64,000 nucleotides of DNA, from NCBI GenBank assembly GCA_028554755.1, contig JAPTOF010000007.1, forward strand, positions 15,795,001-15,859,000, in the 5' to 3' direction. Numbering within the stretch: position 1 is the stretch's first letter; each line of letters begins with the position of its first letter. Position numbers and translations under genes: made by a program. This stretch comes from Cordia subcordata (Eukaryota; Streptophyta; Magnoliopsida; Boraginales; Cordiaceae). Shown piece after piece: positions 47,971 to 58,247 of this stretch. Below the pieces are notes generated by a model that searched no databases, was not told the origin of the DNA, and was given only the letters and a program-made list of their open reading frames with translations.

Positions 47971-49022
47971 AAGCAAATTATACCATATATCTCAATATCA
48001 TACATACCCCTTACATCGTACATCATTGGCATGTGTATTACACTCTTTTATGAGAAGATAAAAAATGAAAAATAGATCACCCTCTCTAAGTTCTTTCATA
48101 TTCTTTTTCTCTCTCTTTGATACTTCTCTCCTCCTTGCTTTTAATTTTTTCTCTTCAATATTCTCCCAAAAAAAAATTCTTACTACTGCCGATGTAGTCT
48201 CCTCGCTCTGCCACCGCCATAATCGTCATCTCACTGTAGTCCTTTTTCTTTTTTTTAGTCAAGCACAATTCTTATATGTGTGTGTACAAATATATCTATA
48301 GATCTGTGCTTAGTGTGTGTGTGGTTAGTGAGCTACAATATGTGTGTGCCATGTAAGAGAGGGTGATATGTGTTCGTGTGTGTGTGTATGTGAGTTATGG
48401 TGCATGTTGGTGTGAGGGACCAAGGGGAAAGAGGGGCTGGTTGTAGTCTGTGTTCGTGTGTGTCTGTGTGCTGTTAGTGTGCATGTCTGTGAGTCGTGGT
48501 GTGTCTGTAAGTGTAGGGAGACGAAGAAAAGGCTGGGAGATTGGGTGTACTTGTAAACATATTGTTTACAACTTGTTCCAAATTGTGAACATTTTGCTCA
48601 AAGTTTTTGAACATTTCGTTTAAAGTTGTGAATCTGTTTTTCACTAGTATAAATGTCATTTATAGGTGTAAATATGTCGGTCACAAACATATCGTTTGTC
48701 AATTGTGAATATAAAATATAAAATTTTTAAACATAGTGTAAGAATAGTGAAAAATTAAATTTATGAATATATCTTATAAAAATTGTGAATAATTAAAAGT
48801 GTTGAACATAAATTATTAAAATTGTGAACATATATATGTAAATAATTAAAAAAATATTAAAATTATGAACATATAAAATAAAATTTGTAAATACTTAAAA
48901 ATTGTGAAAATATAGTGTAAAAATTATTAAAGCAAGCATTGTTTGCATATGAATAATACGCGCGCAGTAGTGCACAGTATTCTGTTGGTACACCATTGTT
49001 AGGGTGCAAAGTATCCTAATTG
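47971..49022 (-). mobile_element. Mutator-like non-autonomous TIR element with GTTCACAA iterons (copy C)
   Basis: ACTGATAG flanks it (47963-47970 and 49023-49030). The left end AAGCAAATTATACCATA matches the right terminus of copy B at 33.5 kb; the right end in reverse (AATTAGGATACTTTGCACCC) matches copy B's left end more loosely. It lies in the opposite orientation: a pyrimidine-rich left half (48100-48160), a GT-rich middle, then TGTGAAC iterons (48540-48930), among them AAATTGTGAACAT at 48580-48592. The reverse complement of that region contains ATGTTCACAATTTG exactly as in copy B. No transposase is present. Confidence 0.65.
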
Positions 49023-49640
49023 ACTGATAGTTGTTTGAGTAGTAGATAACTATTAATTTTATCTATTAACAAATGGTGGTTTAACTAGTTGGTTGAAAAA
49101 AATATATATGTTCAGTAAAATTAGCTATTAGATTAGCTAACCAATATAGAACGACATAAAAAGACACAAGTGACTTTACTATTGTAATTATTTTTATGAT
49201 TATTATAATTATGGTTATTAATAATATTGAAATAAGATTATACATTTATAATTAGATTTATATTTATGATAACAATAATTTATTATTAAAGCATGATGAA
49301 AATAATTAATTGATAAATTATTTTCATCAATAAGATAAAAACATATATGTTTTAGTTTCTAGAGATTCTTTTGGTTAACAAAATTAGAGAGCAAATGGAT
49401 AAATTATTTGCATAAAAATTTTTATGTAGGATAGAGTGGAATAATAATTATTATATAAAAAGTTACATGGATACATAGATTGAGAAAAAAAGAAGTCAGG
49501 ATACGATAAGATTGGGGGGGAAGGGGGAAGGGGGGGGGGGGTAAGATGCAAAACACTACTTCTCATCCTGGAGTGCTAATGTTTATAGCTAAACACACTT
49601 TAAAACGCTATTTTGCCGAACAGTGATAACGAGACAAAAA
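49023..49640. other. Intergenic, AT-rich with a G-rich tract
   Basis: No gene. It contains the G-run tract at 49514-49541, listed separately. Confidence 0.4.
49514..49541 (+). repeat. G-run tract with quadruplex potential
   Basis: G7-AA-G5-AA-G12 gives more than four runs of at least three G with short loops. It stands out in DNA that is otherwise about 70% A/T. It may also be a length-variable mononucleotide repeat. Confidence 0.6.
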
Positions 49641-50136
49641 ATTAGTGTTTTGACTCAACCAAAACACTAAATATTACCCAAAAAAAATAGGGCCTTAAGA
49701 TTTTTTCAGAGTTTCAATTCTTTCTAAAGTCAAGCTAAATAGTTATTACAAAAAGAATGTACTTTTTTTAAATAAAAAAATTATTTTTTCTTTTTCAAAA
49801 AAAAAAATCAATCTAAACATACCTTCAATGTAACAACATACACACTATCAAATAGCCCAGAACATATTCACCAGAAACTCTTTTCAAAATTAGTGTTTTG
49901 ACTCAACCAAAACACTAAATATCACCCAAAAAGAATAGGGCCTTAAGGTTTTTTCAAAGTTTCAGTTCTTTATAAAGTCAAGCTAAATAGTTATTACAAA
50001 AAGAATGTACTTTTTTTAAATAAAAAAATTACTTTTTATTTTTTAAAAAAATAAATAAATCTAATCAGACCTTCAATGTAACAACATACACACTATCAAA
50101 TAGCCCAGAACATATTCAGCAGAAACTCTTTTCATC
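49641..50136. repeat. Recent 248-bp tandem duplication
   Basis: Two adjacent copies (49641-49888 and 49889-50136) both start ATTAGTGTTTTGACTCAACC and both contain AGGGCCTTAAG, GTCAAGCTAAATAGTTATTAC and ACATACACACTATCAAATAG. They differ by only a few percent, mostly in A/T runs, so the event is young. Confidence 0.85.
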
Positions 50137-51286
50137 TATTTGAACTGACATCAATCCAAATGGATGGAAGTCGATAATGTTAGAAAATTTTAAATAATGT
50201 AAAAATAAATTAATATGTTTAACTAAATCAAGAAGAGACATAAAAATAGGAGTTCTTTTAAATAGGAAAAATATCAATGTAAAATTAAAATAAAGTCCTT
50301 AAAATAAGGATTTGATTGAAAGTAAAAAAGCTACTAAAGTGAAACTAAAATAAGATATCCTAAATGTAAAAACTAAATGAGAGCTGAAAAAGATAAATAA
50401 GCTGCTAAAATTAGCACAACACACCAAGAAATACAACGATGGAAATTTTCAAGCAAGCCATATATGAATGGCCACCAATCGAGTAAAGTTCGCGCCCAAC
50501 AAATATGCCATCAGAATTTCACCAATTGGGGAAAATGACAAATGAGGTTCTCAAAACGTTTTTATATCTCAAGTATAAAATTTAATAAAGAAGGTCTGAT
50601 GAATTTTAATTTTTCCGACTTAATCCTTATTCTTTCTTCTAGTTTGACAAATAATTTTTTTTAAAAACAAGGTACCTTAACTTTCTTTCTAAGACTTGAA
50701 TTTCAACAGAATCACTCCTCCATTAAAACAATAAACAATTATTAAGTTAACAAATCATTACATAAGTTATAAAGAATATTGTTAATACCCCCATGTTATG
50801 AAAAATGTTACATAATCATCACAAAAAATTTAGAGTTTTGCATAACATTCTATGTAGCATAGGGAGTTATTTGTGAATTTCAAAACACACGGATGTTATG
50901 CAACTTTGGTAAAATACAAGGAGATAAAATGCAATTTACACTTAAAAAGGACTTGAACAATAGTAATTTCATAAATAGTACGACCAGATCCATTCATAGA
51001 ATGATAGGGTGCATTAGATGCTATTTGATCACACAATGCATTCACTCCAGATGTACCTAGAACCACACTTCCACAACAACTTTTGTCCAGAAAGCAATAC
51101 TAATGTTGTGATTAGGTGCTGAAATTGATAACCAATGCAATCCCTCAACTTAAGGATGACACTTGCCCTTACATAAATACATAAACCAGTTAAACTTTAA
51201 AGAGGTTCTCAGGAAACAAAATCAAGATTCTCTATATTGAGGCTAAAGAAGTAACGAGAACAAGTTTTGAACATGTAGGAGGTTAT
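50137..51286. other. Intergenic and 3' flank of the cyclophilin gene
   Basis: No further gene. The cyclophilin 3' UTR occupies the upper end; its poly(A) site cannot be fixed by eye. Confidence 0.4.
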
Positions 51287-54200
51287 TCATAAAGGAAGTT
51301 CACCGCTGTCTGCAACAATGACTTTACTCTTTGGTGTTCCGCTTTGTGTTCCTTCAGCTTCAATCTTATAAACCACGTCCATTCCAGAAAGCACTTTTCC
51401 AAAGACTACATGTCGCCCATCCAACCTGCGCACGATGGAAGCAGTTGTAAGATATGGACCAAATGGTCTATCATTTTGGTGGGTTTAAAATCTTAAAATG
51501 AAGAACCCCATAAAATATGAACCAAAACTAGCAATATGCATATATTTTTATATCCATACATATCAGGCTTGAGATGACTAGCTCACTGGATAACATGCTT
51601 GCTAATGTAAAGATTTTTCAAAATGAGAATGAACAAACCATTTTAGGTTTGCTTTCAGGAAAAGTATCAACTTACCAGCTGGTAGTGACAGTTGTAATAA
51701 AGAATTGTGAGCCGTTGGTATCCGGACCAGCATTTGCCATTGACAAAAGGCCTGCAAATTAAGTCAACAAAGATTTTCTCGTCGTCATCCAAAATGGAGG
51801 ACAGATTCTATACATCAGATAAATCTAAAATTATTTGCTAAACATAGATAACATTGCACCTGGTCCTGTGTGCTTGATCTTGAAATTTTCATCTGCAAAC
51901 TTCGTCCCATAAATGGATTCCCCACCTCTTCCATCACCAAGTGTAAAATCACCTCCTTGAATCATGAAGCTGGGGATGATTCTGTGGAAGGTGCTCCCCT
52001 TGAAATGGAGAGGCTTCCCACTCTTTCCAGTACCTTTCTCACCTATACAGAATAATCTTTCAGAAGTTAATCATCTTTGCATAATTAAAAACTGAAGCAT
52101 GTAAGTGAACATAAAAAGAATTAAACAAATAATAATCAAAACAATCACATCAGTGATAAGTTGATAATTCAACTTTAAAATTTTTAAATACAGTAAGAAA
52201 CAATAACACGACCAATTAAAATATACCCGTGCATAGAGCTCGGAAATTTTCTGCAAAATAGAGAAGGACAAAGAAAAGGTGAGAAAGAGATGATTACGCA
52301 ATGACAAAAAAGAGACTCTTTTTCATTTGATTAAATATTCATACCTGCTGTTTTAGGAACTGTTTTCCCAAAAAGACCTATAACAACACGCCCTGGAGAA
52401 GAAGGGGGAAAAAAGAAAAAAGACAATCACCACCATATCTACAGTATGAATGTCAAGAGACATATGGTTCATATCTTAGAAAGTAAATTTTCCTCCAAAA
52501 GGAAAGAAGATTTGACATTGATCCCACAGCTGAAACTGCTAGAGACATTCTTATCCATGAATTACTTTATTCTCGAAAGTGAAGTGACTATTATCCAAAG
52601 AGTACCACATAAACGGAGTCAGGTAGAGGAGTTCAAATTTCACATGCATTGAATCAGCAACATTTCACTTCATTTAAGGTGGTGAAAGAAGCAGATTGAT
52701 AATTGGAAAAGGAAAAGGTGAAAAAGGACGGAAAGGAAGATGGCAAGTAGTAGAGTACAGAAAGTATGTATAAAATCACAGCAAGTAATGGAGTAAATGT
52801 GCCATTTCAAAATAGAAAATGAGATTAACATACATTCCATAAAAGCGAAATTATCTGCTCCAACAGAATGTCACGTCTGCACATATTTCTTGTACTTCCT
52901 CACATAACTCTTCTTCCTGCTCTTTTTTGTTTTTGGGGGGAGGGGGGTTGTTAAGTTGTTTTCAACGTAACTTCATCTTCATGTGTCAGAAAACAAAGCA
53001 TACCTGCAGGTTTTCCAGCAATCTCAATATCAAAGTAGACTTTATGCGTGATTTCTTTCAAATCTTTATCTGACTTCTTTGCCTGCAGAGCAAACGATTT
53101 TGCAAATCAAACAACCTGCCATACTATATCTTGACAGTTGACTCTAATAATACACTGAAAGCCATTTCTGGAAAGAGTAAGCTGAATTAGTTTTGAGATA
53201 ATTAAAAGCCACAATATAATTTCAGATTAATTAATTTCACCTAGTCATATAATGCACTGATATAGTAATTATCTTTTGATATTAATTAATTGCATCTAAG
53301 TGAAATGGCCCTGAAAAATGGTCCACTTCTTAGATGTACTTATATACACATGGCTTGGTTAACATCCTCTTCATGATAGAGGATTCGGGCATATGTCAGC
53401 ATCTACCATTCCCATTTGTTTCTCAAATCTCAAGCAACACTTCTCTTATATATGAAATACTTGATTCCAAGCAATGAACATTTTGTTTCACATTCAAGAA
53501 TATGACATCCAATTGCTAATTGATCCCTCTTCAACTACCATGCTGAATAGAGAGCAAACATACCCTAGACTAACTACAATCTCACTCAATGTAAAGACCC
53601 TATTTTTCTTTGAAAATGGAGACGAGTTAGTTAATTTGTTGAACATATGGTATCCGGTTCAAGTTGGAGCAAACCACCAAATGACACAACATACTCAGCT
53701 TTGATTTAGTTTACTGGAAAGAATAGCCTACCGTGTTTTGTCGCAATTAGATATTGATCCGTAATATCCTAATAATCTAACAAACCACTATTATGTATGA
53801 TCCAACTTCCAAAGAGCAACTTTGCCCAATTGGAAACAAACAGAAAGGCAAAATACATGATTTTTATCAATGAATATGATATTATCAGAACGGGTAGATA
53901 ATTATTAAATACTTCTCACTAGGACCTTAAACTTTTACATAGGCCTAAGTCATTGTTCAAATCTCACTGACACCTATTTAAAAACATTAAACATTAAAAC
54001 TGTACACGGGCAAAACCCTACTTGCACGTGGGTCGCGTGTTAAAGACAATTATTAAATACATCAAACTCTTTACATGAGCTGGTAGCTTCAAGAACTGAC
54101 TAATCTAAACTTTAGTCAAAATATAACTTCGTTATAACATTATGATACAAAGCAAATAATGATGAACTGATAATTTAATTATTTGATTCTAGCACTCTGT

Positions 54201-54501
54201 AATTCAAATAGTTTCATCACAATTACATGTCAATTAATCACCATTAATCTCTCTCATACAATTAATTCTTTCTCATAATGATATAATATTACGAGATCAT
54301 CCAAATGTGCGGATCAACGAATTAAACACAGTTTGGTAATGCGAAGAGGAAAATGCTCCACAACAGAAAATTAAAAAAAAATTAAGAATAAAAATGAAAA
54401 TGAAAACAAAAATGGAAAAGCACCTGCGACAAAGCTAGGGTAGCAAAAAGGACTAGAGTGAAGAGCCGCAGCTCCTTCTCCATTGATCTTCCCTTCGCCA
54501 T
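51287..54501 (-). CDS. Secretory-pathway (ER) cyclophilin, peptidyl-prolyl cis-trans isomerase, 7 exons
   Basis: Exons in gene order: 54501-54424, 53082-53004, 52392-52345, 52250-52227, 52042-51860, 51751-51676, 51425-51287. They join with consistent phases into 208 residues. Residues 1-26 form a signal peptide with the core [13 protein letters not shown]. The rest is a single cyclophilin domain with catalytic residues R97, F102, Q105, W163 and H168 (blocks [15 protein letters not shown] and [13 protein letters not shown]) and the plant divergent loop GKSGKPLH (82-89). The enzyme interconverts Xaa-Pro peptide bonds and here should help folding in the ER lumen or secretory path. The end is SGELPL, with no KDEL. 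It is closest to the Arabidopsis CYP20-1 (ROC7)/CYP19-4 (CYP5) pair. [11 protein letters not shown] differs from the usual GDFTHGNGMGG. The ATG at 54483 is an alternative start that would shorten the signal peptide. Confidence 0.93.
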
Positions 54502-54562
54502 TTTTTCTCACTTTCTTGTTTTTTGCTCTGGATAGTCTTTGGTTTTGACTGAGTTGGGTTTT

Positions 54563-54570
54563 CTATATAG
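54563..54570 (-). promoter_or_regulatory. Probable TATA box of the cyclophilin gene
   Basis: CTATATAG lies about 62 bp upstream of the ATG at 54501, a plausible distance for a short leader. The motif is palindromic, so strand is inferred from the gene. Confidence 0.5.
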
Positions 54571-54596
54571 GTGTTGCGCAAGAGGCCTGATGTCTA

Positions 54597-54615
54597 CCAA
54601 TGGATGATTGACACG
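54597..54615 (+). promoter_or_regulatory. ER-stress response element (CCAAT-N10-CACG)
   Basis: CCAAT (54597-54601), ten bases, then CACG (54612-54615) is an exact match to the plant ERSE-I pattern bound by NF-Y and bZIP28-type factors. The CACG is also part of a G-box CACGTG (54612-54617), and a TGACGTG element (UPRE-like) follows at 54624-54630. All lie 95-130 bp upstream of the cyclophilin ATG, just behind the TATA box. The role is inferred from motif and position. Confidence 0.55.
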
Positions 54616-54639
54616 TGTTGGATTGACGTGTTGGTCTCC

Positions 54640-55350
54640 TGCTTCTTCGACTTTTATAGGGCCTGGGCTTGTGTTGTTGGAGTATATTTTGTTTTGGGCT
54701 TTTATTTGAATATGTTAGATACGCCTTGCCGCTTTTAGGGCCTACGTTAATAGAGGATAGTCAAGGACCTTGGGCTTCTGATGCGGGCCTGCCTGTATTT
54801 GGGTTCTATGTTTGTATACATGAGTCTTTGTGCAAATTATATCCTACACCTACAGGTACACGTACCTACGTATTTGTTTAGTACCCCTCAACTATTTGTT
54901 CAATAATTATTTGTCTAGTACCCACAACTATTTGTTCCATGATTACTTGTTCAATACCCATTATTCAGCATATGTCTTACACTATATACATGCAAGTACA
55001 TGATATAAGTTCCCTAGTCTTGATTCCAGCCCTTTAGTTGGGTTGGTTCTTTGGGCTTTTGGGCTTATTATATATATTGATTTTGGATTTTTTCTTTTGT
55101 AGGTAATCTCTTTTTCTAATAATTTTTTAATTATGAGGAATTTATCTTAAGGTACGATTACAATGTTGGACCATCCTACTGGTATAAAAGAGATTTTTGG
55201 GAGAGGTTATGTCTTTTCTTTTAGTTTTTCCTGTTTGAAGAAAGGTATAGTCAAGGTATCAAGATAAGCTAATTAGATTGCGATAACTGATCAAAAGAGG
55301 ATACTTGTTAATCAACACTTCCTGAGAATTGGGTCAAGCCGAATTTGCTA
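54640..55350. other. Intergenic, no gene seen
   Basis: Cyclophilin upstream flank and unique-looking DNA with repeated TTTGTTYARTA and GTACCCA motifs around 54875-54960. The frame at 54669-54881 has no recognised similarity. Confidence 0.4.
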
Positions 55351-55354
55351 CTTA

Positions 55355-55474
55355 GAGGGTGTTTGGCTTTGCTTATTTGGTGCTTATAAGTACCTAAATA
55401 GTAAAAAACATGTAAGATGGTACTTTTTTTTTTATATTTATAAGCATCCAAAATAAGCAAAGCCAGACACCCTC
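55355..55474. mobile_element. Tourist-like MITE, 120 bp, nearly complete hairpin
   Basis: The left end GAGGGTGTTTGGCTTTGCTT and the reverse complement of the right end GAGGGTGTCTGGCTTTGCTT differ at one base, and pairing continues for about 40 bp. TTA flanks both sides (55352-55354 and 55475-55477), the PIF/Harbinger target. Because most of its length can fold back, a transcript would form a long hairpin. Confidence 0.8.
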
Positions 55475-55477
55475 TTA

Positions 55478-57777
55478 GAGTCTTTTCAGCTCAACTTTTA
55501 GACATTAAAAAAAGTGTTTTTTGTAAACCTATTTCTAGAAGATCTTTTACACACAAAAGCTGAAGTTAAGGGGAAAAAAAAACTAAAAAATGAAATAATC
55601 AACGATTTTTATTTAACATTATTTTTATCCAAAACTTTGCCGCTAAAAATCATACAATAGAATAGTTAAAATTTCACGATTAAGCCAAATAATGCCCTAG
55701 TTCGTACATCTAACTCGCTAAAAATAGCATATCCGAAACTATTATTCTATTTATGATCAATTTGCAATTTTTAAATATTTCAACAGAGGCTGCTTGGAGG
55801 GTTTACCCCCTCTCACATGGCTCTTTGGAAATAGTCACCACTTCAAGCCAATCAGCACTTAAAATTGTGAACTTTTGCCCTTTCCAAAACTTTTGATTAC
55901 GTCATCATATATGGGGTAATGTCATATGTTCTTTTTTCATAAATTGTTTTTCTTCTCTGACCAAAAAAAAAAATATATATATATATATATATATGTTTTT
56001 CTTCCAAAATGTTCATACTTTTTTTTATCGATGCTACATGTCTTTATATATAGGTAAACTCTAGATATATGAAAAATACTCAATAATAACTGCGTTAGGT
56101 AAAGACCAAATATTTGAAAAAAATATATTGTTATTATTTTTTAATGACTAATCTTATCTTTAGTTTTAGTAATCAAATGGAGAAATAAATTTTACAAAAA
56201 AAAAAATTAATACTATAAAAATTTTCATGATAACGCTACAATTGTTGGCTAACACTATTATTAGTTCAATTGAAGTAGTACCTTTGAATTACTATTGTTT
56301 ATAATAATATCATCAATCATGAAATAAATTAAAACCTTGTAATTATTCACTTCTCCAGTACATTGCACCAGCAATATACTAGTTAGAAGCAAAGCCAATG
56401 CTATAACTTACAAGTGAAGCCCAGTCTAATCACACAATGTGCTTGTCCTATTTTATTTTATTTTTTGTTTTAAAGAAAAACCACACAAAAATGTGTCTTT
56501 CTCTTAAAAGAGAAATGAAGCATCACTTGAATCATATAAACCATTACTCAAACCAATGTTAAATTGATCCCAGAAAACGTGAAGAAAGACCAGAGCAGGA
56601 AAGCGTTATGTGTGGCAAGTTTTCTTTTCTTTTCTTGTCTTTTTTTTTTTTTTTTTGGGTCAAAATATGAATGGCATATTGAAGAGATAGATATGTTTGT
56701 GGAAGAAAAATAAGCCAATATTTCGGTCTTATAACAATAAAAAAAAAAAAAAAGTTGAAAAAGAAAAGATGAAGGCATGGAACCATGCATCAAGTGGCAA
56801 AGGCTTTGTAGTGTTTGCAGCCTAACGGACCAATGAGTTTCTCTTGCTGACGGTATCGCCATGTAAGTACAAATTGACGGTCTGCGTTGAAAGCTTCTCG
56901 AAAAACGAAAGGTCTTCTTACTTTTTCTTTTTACTTTTTTTTTTATAGTAAATGTCTTTAGAGACTCTGTTTGTTTTCCGGAAATTCAACATTTTCTTAT
57001 GTGTGGTTGCTGAAAATGAAAAAATCAAATGAACTTGTTTTCCTAGTCAAAAGAAAATCAGTTGATTTTCCTAAAAAAAATATTTTCTTTTTTTTGAGAA
57101 AAGAAAAATATTTTCCACCCACTTATCAAATCTCTTTCAAACCCCCCAACCCCTACCCCAGCCGCACATATATCAGATCCCACCTCCCTCCACCTACCCT
57201 GCCCCACCCTGTTCCCTCCCCCCCCCGCCCCGGCTCCGGTGCCGGCGCCCTCCCCCCAGGCCCGACATCCTCGACATCGACACCCTCACCCCACGGGGCA
57301 AGGGCCCAAGGTTATGACCCAATCAAACTGGCTTGTCGGCAAAACAATAAGATTTACACATTTGACAAATTTTGCTTGTAAATGGGTAAAGTTGGCCTAT
57401 AAGTAGTTAAAAAAAAAAAAACAAAAGCAACACTCCCCCAAAAATTTCTTTAGCTACTTATAAGGCATGAGAATTGACCAATTAAATTATATTCATACCC
57501 CTTAGAAATATAAAAATAACAACCACTTAATTAACGAAAGACCCCTTTTAGATTTTTTTAACAAATACAGCTACCTAGAAGTATATATTACCAAACATGT
57601 CAACAGTTTATAAGTATATTTTATCCAAACATTTTTTTACTTATTTGTTATTCATTTATAAACATTAAAAGCTGTTTATGAGCATCAATTGCGTATAAAC
57701 GACTTAAAAAAAAAAAGAGTCTGGGTGCCACAATTACTAGTTAGTTCACTTAGTTGGCAAACTCTTGCCTAGATATC
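55478..57777. other. Intergenic with low-complexity tracts and fold-back segments
   Basis: No gene. A (TA)n run is at about 55975-55993. At 56638-56658 a T run and GGGTCAA resemble the minus-strand retroposon tails seen elsewhere. About 57395-57466 is an inverted repeat (GCCTATAAGTAGTTAAA with TTTAGCTACTTATAAGGC). The C-rich island at 57140-57310 is listed separately. Open frames at 56548-56862 and 56971-57381 come from these biased tracts. Confidence 0.4.
57140..57310. repeat. C-rich island
   Basis: About 170 bp dominated by C runs with CCGGCTCCGG and GCCGGCGCC, in surroundings of about 70% A/T. It ends with CCCCACGGGGC. It could be the GC-rich interior of a small element or a decayed microsatellite; no coding function is supported. 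Confidence 0.6.
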
Positions 57778-58247
57778 AAGGTGTTTGGTTTGGTTTGTTT
57801 TATGACTTTAAGTACTTTGAAGAAAACAAGCTTGACCAAACTATATATTTGTTATTTTAGCTTAACCTTTTCATTTTTATTAATAAACTATCTTATACTT
57901 ACTCTTGTATCTCTATTACTATAGTCTGTTTAATAATCATTATATCTTTATATTATATATGACATAAATTGAATTACTAAATTATAAATTTTGGTAATTT
58001 TTTTAAAAAATAAATAATTAATTATATTTATATTATGTTTTAACAGACATTATATTTTCATGTCTTTAATAGTTATTTTAATAAAATATGTTACTTTCTA
58101 ACACACTTTAAATAAACATGTAAATATTAAGTTTTGTAATTATAACTTTTATTGAAATGGATAACTACTTAAAGAAAAAAAATTAAAAAAATTTACTTGC
58201 TAAAAATACTTTAAGTAATTTTTCAATAAACCAATCCAGTCTCCCTT
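57778..58247. mobile_element. Possible MITE
   Basis: The left end AAGGTGTTTGGTTTGGTTTG and the reverse complement of the right end (AAGGGAGACTGGATTGGTTT) are similar, and both continue to a TTTAAGTA block (TGACTTTAAGTACTTT and TTACTTAAAGTATTTT). The target duplication is unclear. Non-coding. Confidence 0.45.

Noticed and set aside
56548..57381. Frames rich in F, K or P residues
   Set aside because: They come from poly-T, poly-A and poly-C tracts.
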